Shown here one piece after another: positions 43,223-51,238 of a stretch of DNA of 56,829 nt (the first letter of the stretch is position 1; the number at the start of each line of letters is the position of its first letter). Origin of the DNA: DYEP01 sp040755615 (lineage in GTDB: Bacteria > Bacillota > Sulfobacillia > DUSP01 > DYEP01); NCBI GenBank assembly GCA_040755615.1, contig JBFMAL010000017.1, positions 1 to 56,829 on the forward strand. The letters are read 5' to 3'. Both the position numbers and the translations under genes were made by a program. Under the pieces are notes generated by a model, which saw only the letters and a program-made list of their open reading frames with translations, was not told where the DNA came from and ran no database searches.

Positions 43223-45364
43223 ATGAAACAACTAGCCGAGATCATTGCGCGCGAACTCTCCCTGCCTATCAGGGGAGTTACCGGCGCAATCCAACTATTA
43301 GACGCAGGCAACACCATTCCCTTCATCGCCAGGTACAGAAAAGAGGCTACCGGGGGGCTTGACGAAGCGGCTCTCAGGGACGTGAAAGACAGGCTTCAGT
43401 ACCTTGAAAGCCTCGAGAAGCGAAAAGAAGACGTGCTCCGGCTTATCGATGAACAGGGTAAGCTCACCGGGGAAATCGCGGAACGCGTGAGGGCGGCCAC
43501 CACGCTCCAGGAAGTCGAAGATATTTATGTGCCTTTTAAACCCAAACGCCGTACCCGGGCGTCTATCGCGCGTGAGAAAGGGCTTGAACCTCTTGCCGCC
43601 GCGCTGCGGGAGATTCGCGATATGGCAGGGGCGAGCGAGGTTGCTGCAGCGTTTGTCTCCCCGGATGCGGGTGTGGAGACGGTGCAGCAGGCGCTGGAGG
43701 GGGCCATGGACATTCTCGCCGAAGAGTTCTCTGAATCGGCCGAGGTCAGGGCAGCGCTCAGGCGGCTTATGGAAGAACGGGGAGTGCTGAAGGCGAGGGC
43801 CGTCCGAGACGAGCGCTCTCGATACGAGATGTACTACGACTTCAGCGAGCCCGTCAGCCGCATACCTCCCCACAGGGTACTTGCCATCAACCGGGGGGAA
43901 AAAGAGGAATACCTGCGGGTCCGCATTGAGCTGGACGAGGACGCGGCGCTTTCGGCGTCAAGAGGGGTGCTGGGTATTACACAGGGCACTCCCGCGGATG
44001 CAGCTTTGGCAGACTCGCTGGCGAGGCTTTTACTCCCTTCGATAGAAAGGCAGGTCCGCTCGGCGCTCACGGACAAAGCGGAAGACCGGGCTATTAGGGT
44101 ATTCGGCGAGAACACGAAAAGGCTGCTGATGCAGGCGCCGGTACGCGGGTACAGGGTGCTGGGCATTGACCCAGGCTACAGGACCGGATGCAAGTGGGCA
44201 GCGGTGGACGAAAGCGGAACGCTCCTTGAGGTCGGTACGATTTATCCAACGCCGCCAGCGGAGAAGAAGAAGGAGTCGGCGCAGGTGCTCTCCGCGGTAT
44301 GCGAAAGACACCGGATCCGTCTTATCGCTCTCGGAAACGGGACCGCATCAAGGGAGACCGAGGCTTTCCTTGTTGACTTCCTCCAAGACTATCAGGGAGA
44401 GCTTGCCTACACTATCGTGACGGAGGCGGGCGCTTCGGTATACTCGGCCTCGGAACTGGCAGCCGAAGAATTCCCGGACCTCGACGTGTCACTGAGGAGT
44501 GCAGTTTCAATAGCCAGAAGACTCATTGACCCATTGAGCGAGTATGTTAAGATAGACCCGAGGTCCATCGGGGTGGGTCAGTACCAGCACGACGTGAACC
44601 CAAAGAGATTGAAGGAAAAACTCGCAGACGTGGTGGAGACCTGCGTCAACCAGGTGGGTGTGGATCTGAATACTGCGTCCTGGGCGCTGCTCTCCTATGT
44701 GGCCGGCATTCGGCCTGCCGTGGCGCGCGCAATCGTAAAGCGCCGTGAGGAACGCGGACCGTTCCGTAAGAGGAGCGAACTCATGGAAGTGGCAGGACTC
44801 GGGCCGCGCGCCTTCCAACAATCCGCAGGGTTCCTCCGCATACCCGACAGCCCGGTATGGCTTGACCGGACCGCCATACACCCGGAGAGTTACGATGCTG
44901 CGCACAAGCTGCTTGAGTCGCTGGGCTTGGAAGCAGAAACAGCCGGGACGCAGGATTTGGCCGTGGCGCTGGAGCCTGTTATGCGAGACCTTCCGGGCTG
45001 GGCGAAGAGGATAGGCGTGGGTATACCCACTCTTGAAGATATGATAAGGGATCTGATCCGGCCGGGGCGTGACCCGCGTGATGACATGCCCGGTCCTGTG
45101 TTCCGTACTGATGTGCTGGATATCGCCGGGCTCCGCGAGGGCATGGTGCTTCCAGGCGTGGTGAGGAACGTGGTGGACTTCGGGGCGTTCGTGGATGTAG
45201 GCGTCAAGCAAGATGGGCTCGTGCATATTTCGGAGCTCTCGGACAGGTATGTATCCCATCCCACCGACGTGGTGTCGGTAGGCCAGCACGTGATGGTTCG
45301 CGTGCTGTCGGTGGATATTGACAGGCAGCGGATTTCGCTCAGCATGAAGGCGTTGCGCGCATGA
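43223..45364 (+). CDS. tex: Tex-family RNA-binding transcription accessory protein
   Basis: The 713-residue protein has the Tex N-terminal helical region (GNTIPFIARYRKEATGGLDE), a YqgF/RNase-H-like domain (VLGIDPGYRTGCKWAAVDE), helix-hairpin-helix repeats (NTASWALLSYVAGI onward) and a C-terminal S1 RNA-binding domain (GMVLPGVVRNVVDFGAFVDV). ATG at 43223 follows CGGAGG. Tex is thought to act in transcription and is toxin-expression related in some pathogens; its role here is unspecified. Confidence 0.95.
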   Translation: MKQLAEIIARELSLPIRGVTGAIQLLDAGNTIPFIARYRKEATGGLDEAALRDVKDRLQYLESLEKRKEDVLRLIDEQGKLTGEIAERVRAATTLQEVEDIYVPFKPKRRTRASIAREKGLEPLAAALREIRDMAGASEVAAAFVSPDAGVETVQQALEGAMDILAEEFSESAEVRAALRRLMEERGVLKARAVRDERSRYEMYYDFSEPVSRIPPHRVLAINRGEKEEYLRVRIELDEDAALSASRGVLGITQGTPADAALADSLARLLLPSIERQVRSALTDKAEDRAIRVFGENTKRLLMQAPVRGYRVLGIDPGYRTGCKWAAVDESGTLLEVGTIYPTPPAEKKKESAQVLSAVCERHRIRLIALGNGTASRETEAFLVDFLQDYQGELAYTIVTEAGASVYSASELAAEEFPDLDVSLRSAVSIARRLIDPLSEYVKIDPRSIGVGQYQHDVNPKRLKEKLADVVETCVNQVGVDLNTASWALLSYVAGIRPAVARAIVKRREERGPFRKRSELMEVAGLGPRAFQQSAGFLRIPDSPVWLDRTAIHPESYDAAHKLLESLGLEAETAGTQDLAVALEPVMRDLPGWAKRIGVGIPTLEDMIRDLIRPGRDPRDDMPGPVFRTDVLDIAGLREGMVLPGVVRNVVDFGAFVDVGVKQDGLVHISELSDRYVSHPTDVVSVGQHVMVRVLSVDIDRQRISLSMKALRA

Positions 45365-45392
45365 CAGTCCTTAACGGCAGGGCGGATGGCTC

Positions 45393-45405
45393 GGGGGGGG
45401 GGGGG
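45393..45405 (+). repeat. Run of 13 consecutive G bases
   Basis: A poly-G tract lies 29 bases past the tex stop, between tex and the convergent DUF554 gene. Such tracts are prone to replication slippage and to sequencing length errors; here no coding frame depends on it. Confidence 0.9.
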
Positions 45406-45431
45406 CAGCCAAATCGCCTACCGCCTCGCCT

Positions 45432-46124
45432 TCAGCCGCTTCGGACGTATGAGGAAACGAGCACCAGCACTACGATGACCAGCAGCGAAGGCAGCATGTT
45501 ACCCACCTTCAGTTTCTTGATTTCAAGCAGGTCAAGACCGATGGCGAAGATCAAGAGGCCGCCCACTGCGTTCAGCTCGGTTATGACAGTGTCGGTAAGG
45601 ATAGGCCTGACGTAAGAGGAGAGAAGGGATATACTGCCCTGGTATAAGAGTACGGCTGCAGCTGAGAAGATCACGCCAACTCCCATTGTGGCAGAGAAGA
45701 TGATGGCTGAAATGCCGTCGAGGATAGACTTGGCGAACAAAGTGTGTGGTTGGCCGAGCAGTCCGTCCTCTATGGAGCCAACGATGGCCATGGCACCGAC
45801 GCAGTAGATAAGGCTGGTGGAAACGAACGCCTCGGCCACGCGGCCTCCTTTTGAACCCACAAGGCATTCGAGCCGTCTGCCGAGCGCCTCAAGCCTTGCC
45901 TCGATCCTGAGGCTTTCGCCGAGTGCACCGCCGATGACCAGGCTGAGAATGACGAGCAGTATCTCGTTAGTAGTAATGGCCTTGGTGATCCCGATCAAAA
46001 CTACCGATAGTGCCAGCGCCTGAATGATGACAGACTTCATGCCCTGGGGAATGCCGCGAGTGAGGAGAAGGCCGATGATTCCTCCGGCGATGATGCTGGC
46101 TGAATTGACAAGGGTTCCTATCAT
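45432..46124 (-). CDS. DUF554 membrane protein
   Basis: The 230-residue protein has about six hydrophobic segments and the family N-terminus MIGTLVNSASIIAGGIIGLL, with GGALGESLRIEARLE and the C-terminal NAVGGLLIFAIGLDLLEIKK typical of DUF554 (YdfK-like). The function is unknown. ATG at 46124 follows GGTGATTTACT. It converges on tex with 67 bases between stops. Confidence 0.85.
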   Translation of the reverse strand: MIGTLVNSASIIAGGIIGLLLTRGIPQGMKSVIIQALALSVVLIGITKAITTNEILLVILSLVIGGALGESLRIEARLEALGRRLECLVGSKGGRVAEAFVSTSLIYCVGAMAIVGSIEDGLLGQPHTLFAKSILDGISAIIFSATMGVGVIFSAAAVLLYQGSISLLSSYVRPILTDTVITELNAVGGLLIFAIGLDLLEIKKLKVGNMLPSLLVIVVLVLVSSYVRSG

Positions 46125-46195
46125 AGTAAATCACCTTCATCTGTTTGATCATGACTTTGATGATTCGCGGCACAAGTCGAGTTTCCTCTGTGTAT

Positions 46196-46222
46196 AATAA
46201 AAAAACCGCCTGCCGGCGGTAT
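46196..46222 (-). terminator. Rho-independent terminator after tatA
   Basis: On the minus strand the stem ACCGCC-GGCA-GGCGGT is followed by seven T residues, 18 bases past the tatA stop. It insulates tatA from the downstream DUF554 gene. Confidence 0.85.
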
Positions 46223-46239
46223 AGTCTTCATCAGTTTCC

Positions 46240-46446
46240 TTAGTTTCCTGCTTTCTTTTCCTCTGGTTTGGATTCCTCCATCTCGCTGATCCGGCTCATC
46301 TCTTCCTGTATCTCGCGTGATGCCTTGCGAAATTCGGCAAGCGCCCTCCCCATTGCATTTCCAACCTGAGGCAGTTTGCCCGGACCAAACACTATGAGCG
46401 CGACGATAAGTATCATGATTAGTTCGGATGTGCCTATCCCGAACAC
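46240..46446 (-). CDS. tatA: Sec-independent translocase protein TatA
   Basis: TatA oligomerises to form the pathway for folded twin-arginine proteins. The 68-residue protein has one N-terminal helix, the hinge motif VFGPGKLPQVGNAMGRALAEF, and an amphipathic plus acidic tail. GTG at 46446 lies just after GAGGGAGTGGGATC and gives the normal start MFGIGTSELIMI; the open frame to 46503 is not needed. No tatC is adjacent. Confidence 0.9.
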   Translation of the reverse strand: MFGIGTSELIMILIVALIVFGPGKLPQVGNAMGRALAEFRKASREIQEEMSRISEMEESKPEEKKAGN

Positions 46447-46583
46447 GATCCCACTCCCTCGCAGGCGAAGAACATAACCCTTACAACAAAGATTCGACGG
46501 CAAACAGGAGATTCCTTCAGGAACAATTCGAGGTCATGGGGCGTCAGCTAAGACCGGGGAAAACGTGTAAGGTGGTGATGATA

Positions 46584-47933
46584 GTGAAGAAGACTGCGCT
46601 GATAGTGCTGTGCTTCATCATTTATCATATTGTGTCGGCAGCGGGCACACAGGCCAAGGGCAACTACGATTTCTTTTGGGAAGCAGACGTAAGGGGTTAC
46701 GGAGGCTATCGCTACTGGACGGCGGACCTGGACGGAGATGGAGTGCTGGAACTCGTTGTACAGGCGATGCAGGGAGAATGGGAAGGGGGAGAGAAGCCTC
46801 CTGTTAGGACGGTGATCTACAAAAGGCTCACGCCTGTGTATGATGCAACGGATGAGGAGATATTGAGCGTGCTTGACATAGACCAGGACGGAAAGTTCGA
46901 GATAGTAACGGTTGATGGAGTGTACGCTCTCAGAGCGGGCCGGCTGGTGAAGCTTGATAACGGCCAGGAACTGCTTGATGAATACTTGAAACTTGGTTAT
47001 ATTAATACGTCTGCTGAAGAGATGAGGGGTTTTGAACACCTCGTTGACCTTGACGGTGACGGCTACATGGAACTTGTGCGCCACGGAGAGGGAAACATGT
47101 TGTCAATATGTAGCAAGACGTACGAAGATGTTAACCTGGAGGTACCAATGCACGGTGCCTGGCCGGATATTGAAGCATACTTCCCAGTCATTGATGGCAA
47201 ACGGGCTATTTTCGTTGTTTCCCAGGCTAAATCGGGCGGCGATGCCCTCGAATGGCGGCTTTACAAACTGGACGGCGGCAGCTGGAACCTCGACTTTATG
47301 CAGGAGGTCCGGGGTGACCGGGTCTACACGTTCTTTGATCTGGACGGCGATGGTTCAGAGGAACTGGTGACGTCCTCCAGGGGGATTATCCGCGTCTACA
47401 GGCTGGAGGACAGAAAATGGGAGATGGTCTGGGAGTCGCCTGACAACGGGGGTATGGGGTTTGTCAGTTTTGTGCTGGGAGACTTTAACGGAAACGGTCG
47501 TACCGAACTTGTGGCAAGGCACGTTTTCCCGGGGCTATACAATCACAACTTGAAGATCTACGAATGGGTCGACGAAAGGTTCGTCGGTATCGCAGATGTG
47601 GCCAGTGTGGGCTGGCACGTGGGCCCCTGGCCCGCTGCGGGCGATTTCCTCGGGCTCGGACGGGATCAGATCATCATGTGCACCGAGTTTGAAATGGCCA
47701 GACCGAGGGGGTTTGGCTACGCAGTGCCGAGCGACGCCATAGGCTGGGAGCCCGTCATGGAAGGCCCTTCTTCCGGCAACGGTCCAGCTGAAGCCGATCC
47801 GCCGACGGTCGGCGGAAACGGCGACAGGACTGAAGCGGCGACGGCCCGGATCTTGCGTATGCTTGCCGCCGGGCTCGCCGCGCTCGGCACGGGGATCGGT
47901 GGACTTATCCTGTTCCGAAAGTTAAAGCCGTAA
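46584..47933 (+). CDS. Secreted FG-GAP/VCBS-like repeat protein with C-terminal anchor
   Basis: A Sec signal (KKTALIVLCFIIYHIVSA) starts the 449-residue protein. Five calcium-type DxDxDG repeats follow: ADLDGDGVLELV, LDIDQDGKFEIV, VDLDGDGYMELV, FDLDGDGSEELV and GDFNGNGRTELV, spaced as in beta-propeller repeats. The C-terminus has a Gly/Ala-rich hydrophobic helix then RKLKP, consistent with a membrane anchor. GTG at 46584 follows AAGGTGGTGA. No twin-arginine motif is present, so it is not an obvious TatA substrate. Surface adhesion or ligand binding is only inferred. Confidence 0.75.
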   Translation: MKKTALIVLCFIIYHIVSAAGTQAKGNYDFFWEADVRGYGGYRYWTADLDGDGVLELVVQAMQGEWEGGEKPPVRTVIYKRLTPVYDATDEEILSVLDIDQDGKFEIVTVDGVYALRAGRLVKLDNGQELLDEYLKLGYINTSAEEMRGFEHLVDLDGDGYMELVRHGEGNMLSICSKTYEDVNLEVPMHGAWPDIEAYFPVIDGKRAIFVVSQAKSGGDALEWRLYKLDGGSWNLDFMQEVRGDRVYTFFDLDGDGSEELVTSSRGIIRVYRLEDRKWEMVWESPDNGGMGFVSFVLGDFNGNGRTELVARHVFPGLYNHNLKIYEWVDERFVGIADVASVGWHVGPWPAAGDFLGLGRDQIIMCTEFEMARPRGFGYAVPSDAIGWEPVMEGPSSGNGPAEADPPTVGGNGDRTEAATARILRMLAAGLAALGTGIGGLILFRKLKP

Positions 47934-48399
47934 GATCTCGGCGAATACAGTTGCTGCTGGGGTCTTTCTGATGAGGGCGTTGGGGCCGGGTTTGGTGGGT
48001 GACTGTTGACAGCTGGCGTTTCATGCCATATATTCTTTCTTCTTTCGGAGATGCCCTCTTCCCTCGCCTAGCCATTGTTCTCGGCATTCGCGGGCTGGTG
48101 CATCCCACCGGGAGGCAGGGTTTTGCCTATTTCTTTTTCCGACGTACACGGCAGTCTTGTTTCTGCAGGACAGTAGGGTGGGAGATATACCCATTCCACA
48201 ACTGCCTGCCTTGAGTGCCAAAATGGCTCCCAACTGCGATGGTTGCGAAAGACCAGCGGGAAGCCGTCAGGGGAACAATGGGCTGCGCTCTGGGGTGCCA
48301 TTGCCCACAAGCCTGCCACTTGAGCAATCCGCCCGCCCAATGCCCGGGGTTATGAACGAGCAGCCTTGATAACGGAGAGTATGAGTCAACAGTTGATGT
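47934..48399 (+). other. Gap without a recognised gene
   Basis: Short frames exist on both strands, but none has a ribosome binding site or family resemblance. The sequence ends at the hairpin 48400-48423. Confidence 0.4.
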
Positions 48400-48423
48400 G
48401 TGCTGGCGGCCCGCCGCCAGCAC
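48400..48423 (+). terminator. Strong hairpin without T-tract
   Basis: GTGCTGGCGG at 48400-48409 pairs perfectly with CCGCCAGCAC at 48414-48423 around a four-base loop. It is followed by TTACTCG, so termination is uncertain. It could instead be an mRNA 5' element of the following gene. Confidence 0.4.
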
Positions 48424-48464
48424 TTACTCGCGCTGAATCAGGCGCCCGATTGTGGCAACACTAA

Positions 48465-49146
48465 GTGTTCAGGCACGACAAGCAACTGCTCCACGAGGTG
48501 GGTATTGAGAGGGTTAAACCCGCAGTACGCGGCCATGCTTCAGGAACAGCTGGGGGGTTCCAACGGCGAACTGAAGGCAGGTCTCCAGTACATAGCTCAG
48601 AGTTTCAGGGTAATGGATCCGGCCGTGAGGGATTTGTTCCTAGATATTGGGGCTGAGGAACTCAGTCACATGGAGATGGTGGCGCACACGGTCAACTTGC
48701 TCAACGGGCACGAGGTAGATTACCGCCCAATGCACGGGGGAAGTATTCAGGCACACGTGCTGAGCGGGCTGGCGCCGGTACTTACCGACGCTTCCGGATT
48801 CCCCTGGACCGCCGCGTACATCAACGTCACCGGTGACCTGGCCGCCGACCTACTCTCCAATATCGCAGCGGAGCAGCGAGCAAAGGTAGTGTATGAGTAC
48901 CTTTACAGGCAGATCGAGGATCGAAAGGTAAGGGAGACCATCGATTTCCTGTTGAACAGAGAGGAAGCGCACAACGCTCTGTTCAGAGAGGCGCTGAATC
49001 GTATCGGGGAACAGGGATCTCAGAGAGACTTCGGAGTTGACTCCCAGGCCCGGCTGTATTTCGACCTGAGCAGTCCTGGCCGGTATTTCAGGCCGCCGCA
49101 GCCGACTTACCCGCACTTTCAAAACCCTTCGGGGAGAGAATCCTGA
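48465..49146 (+). pseudogene. Manganese catalase / CotJC-like protein with a frameshift
   Basis: The family N-terminus VFRHDKQLLHEVGIERV begins at GTG 48465, but the rest (NPQYAAMLQEQLGGSNGELK onward) is in another frame. One extra A in the run GTTAAACCC (48514-48520) explains it: with two As the reading would continue as RVNPQYAAM. The di-manganese ligands are intact: Glu in NGELKAGLQY, EELSHMEM, EQRAKVVYE and EEAHN. Such proteins occur in spore coats and as H2O2-degrading enzymes. The length restored would be 226 residues. No clear ribosome binding site precedes the GTG. A sequencing error is possible. Confidence 0.75.
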
Positions 49147-49149
49147 CTG

Positions 49150-49181
49150 AAGCGCCCCGAGCTTGGGGCGCTCCTTTTTTT
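49150..49181 (+). terminator. Rho-independent terminator after the Mn-catalase gene
   Basis: AGCGCCCC at 49151-49158 pairs with GGGGCGCT at 49165-49172 and is followed by CC and seven T residues. Confidence 0.85.
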
Positions 49182-49327
49182 GTCCGGAGTGAGGTTGGCA
49201 TGCTGTCATGCCATTATGAACGATAGGGACTGAGGTTGGAATGTACGCACGGTTGTGTGAGAGGGCAGCGCTTGGCTGATCACCCCAGCGGTGCCCTGCT
49301 CCAATAAGAGTATTGGAGTGTGTGGGC

Positions 49328-49717
49328 TCACCTGTCGTCCGAGACCCACCCTTCCACCTTTGATACTATGTCGCTGGCTTTGCTTAGATATCTTTTGGCG
49401 TCCTCCTCAGTGAATTGGTCCGCCGGTATGCCGCCCGCGGCGTCTGGATAACGGGTTTTGGATTCTTCCTCCTCCAGAATCCTGACGGAGCGTTGGAAAT
49501 CCTGGTCTTTGCTTATCATCTCCGCGAGCCTGTCCAGGTCGTGGGTCCTGGGAGGGTTTTTGTGTTTTAAACTGATGTACGCTGCCTTCAGGGACTTTTC
49601 TACTGCTTGCTGGCTGAAGAACACGGAGGCGTAGTGTCTTTTAGCTTCCATGTCCACCCTGGCGGTTTCAAGGTCTGCTTTTGCCTGCTTAAGCCAGGAT
49701 TGACTGCGCTGCCGCAT
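49328..49717 (-). CDS. HEPN-domain protein without adjacent nucleotidyltransferase
   Basis: The 129-residue protein (from ATG 49717) is a four-helix HEPN domain: SWLKQAKADLETARVDMEAK, the core FFSQQAVEKSLKAAYI, the conserved PPRTHDLDRLAEM, and KTRYPDAAGG. HEPN proteins of this COG2250 group usually pair with a MNT nucleotidyltransferase as a toxin-antitoxin module. No such gene is seen on either side. GGGAGTG lies about seven bases before the start. A longer frame to 49762 is possible. Confidence 0.8.
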   Translation of the reverse strand: MRQRSQSWLKQAKADLETARVDMEAKRHYASVFFSQQAVEKSLKAAYISLKHKNPPRTHDLDRLAEMISKDQDFQRSVRILEEEESKTRYPDAAGGIPADQFTEEDAKRYLSKASDIVSKVEGWVSDDR

Positions 49718-49847
49718 TTGCATCACTCCCATTTGAAATATCCCCCAATACGACCTTTTCAATCGCAGGTAGAGACGGTGGAAGGCAAAGCGGGTTCATG
49801 CGGAGAAGACTATACAAAAGAATCAGTCAAAGGAGGCGGTCGGCGGC

Positions 49848-50843
49848 TTGAGCGGTTCCAGAGTGCGACGCTACGTGCTTTTGCTGGTTGCAGTATATGC
49901 GGTCGCAGTCACCGGTTATATGCTGGTTGAGGGTTTGTCCCTCTTGGATTCGCTGTATTTCACCGTAGCGACTATGACCACACTGGGGTACGGTGATATC
50001 GTTCCGCGGTCAGTGGCAGGGCGACTGCTTACTATCGTTCTCGCTCCGGCAGGACTGGTGGTGGTATTCGGGATTGGCATGTCCATGGTAGGAGACTTCT
50101 TCAGACTGATGTACATGGGGGTGTTTGAGACCCCGACGAGGAGGCTTCATCGTGTGCAAAACCATTTCGTGGTCTGCGGCTATGGCAAGGTGGGAAGCCC
50201 TCTTGCTGCCCATTTGAAGAAGATGGGTCAGCAGGTCGTCGTTATTGAAATGAACGAGGAAAGGGCAAAGTGCGTGGTTGAGGATGGCCACATGGTGGTA
50301 GTGGGAGATGCGCTCAAAGATAGCACGCTGAAGAGAGCTGGGATCGACAAGGCCAGGGCGCTCATCACGACGTTTTCAGAGGATACCGATAACGTCTATC
50401 TGATCCTTGAGGCGCTGGACCTGAGGAAAGACCTCGAGGTAATATCCACCGCAACTAACCGCGTCGCTGCGCGCAGGCTCTATCTCGCGGGCGCAAAGAG
50501 AGTAGTCTCGCCGAACCTGGTCGGCGCTGAAATGCTGGCCAAATCTGCGGTGAATCCTTCTGTGATGCAGCTGATGAGTGAGCTTACGGATGCGTCCGAG
50601 GTAGAGGAGAAGATCAACCAGGTTCCGGTGGCTGACGGGTCAGCTCTGGTTGGCAAAACGCTGCGGGATCTCTCTTCGCTCGGTCTTTCGGTGAAGGTCG
50701 TCTTAATCAAGAAGGGCGGGTATATGAGAGTATCTCCGGGAGGAGATCACCAGATAGAGGCGGGGTCCGTACTGGTCGTCGCAGGAACCGGGCCCGAAAT
50801 AGAGAAAATAGAAAGGCTGGCGCAGGCAGACAGACGGCAGTGA
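49848..50843 (+). CDS. Two-helix potassium channel with RCK (TrkA-N/TrkA-C) domains
   Basis: Two membrane helices flank the selectivity filter TMTTLGYGDIVP, as in Kch/MthK-type channels. The RCK domain follows with the nucleotide motif FVVCGYGKVGSPLAAHLKKM and the acidic VVIEMNEER; a TrkA-C domain ends the 331-residue protein. Ligand gating by nucleotide or Ca2+ is likely from the family. TTG at 49848 follows AAAGGAGGCGG with a somewhat long spacing. Confidence 0.9.
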   Translation: MSGSRVRRYVLLLVAVYAVAVTGYMLVEGLSLLDSLYFTVATMTTLGYGDIVPRSVAGRLLTIVLAPAGLVVVFGIGMSMVGDFFRLMYMGVFETPTRRLHRVQNHFVVCGYGKVGSPLAAHLKKMGQQVVVIEMNEERAKCVVEDGHMVVVGDALKDSTLKRAGIDKARALITTFSEDTDNVYLILEALDLRKDLEVISTATNRVAARRLYLAGAKRVVSPNLVGAEMLAKSAVNPSVMQLMSELTDASEVEEKINQVPVADGSALVGKTLRDLSSLGLSVKVVLIKKGGYMRVSPGGDHQIEAGSVLVVAGTGPEIEKIERLAQADRRQ

Positions 50844-51238
50844 GCATGTTGACCACAGAAAGTCCCGGGAGACCGGTAGCGGCCGGCACAATCTGTCACG
50901 TGTATGGGAAAACGGAGGTGCTGCAGGCTCGCGTGTGTCCCGGCACATGCGCTCCGGAGGGGAGGGAGAGGGCGACCTCGACAGTTTTCCGGGAATCTGG
51001 CATTCATGCGCCGGCAACGGGTTATCAGCGGACCCAGATCCGGTAGATGTTAACGGCGAGAGCGGTTGCCAACGGAATGGCCGATGAGAGAATGAAGGCG
51101 GCGGAAACCAGTTTCTTCTGCGCGGATCTCCCGTATATTACCTGCACGAATTTCACGTCACAGGTATTTTGTGAAAACCCTGATGCATTCTGCCACAAAG
51201 ATAAACTAAACGAAAAGTGCGGAAGGAAAGGGATAGCT
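50844..51238 (+). other. Gap between K+ channel and MATE genes
   Basis: A frame on the plus strand from 50840 lacks family resemblance. The one possible gene, on the minus strand, is listed separately. GGAGGGGAGGGAGAGG at 50956-50971 is the most purine-rich element. No terminator with a T-tract was found. Confidence 0.35.
51025..51156 (-). CDS. Possible 43-residue single-helix membrane protein
   Basis: A minus-strand frame reads MKFVQVIYGRSAQKKLVSAA then a hydrophobic helix (FILSSAIPLATALAVNIY) and the basic end RIWVR. Positive charges precede the helix, as expected for a real membrane peptide. GTG at 51156 has no clear Shine-Dalgarno site, so I hold this at low confidence. It is antisense to the region just before the MATE gene. 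Confidence 0.3.
   Translation of the reverse strand: MKFVQVIYGRSAQKKLVSAAFILSSAIPLATALAVNIYRIWVR

Noticed and set aside
47999..48233. Overlapping frames on both strands between the repeat protein and the Mn-catalase gene
   Set aside because: None has a start with an RBS, and none resembles a known protein; probably non-coding or decayed.
50840..51046. Plus-strand frame of 68 codons after the potassium channel
   Set aside because: No ribosome binding site, no family resemblance, and low-complexity content.
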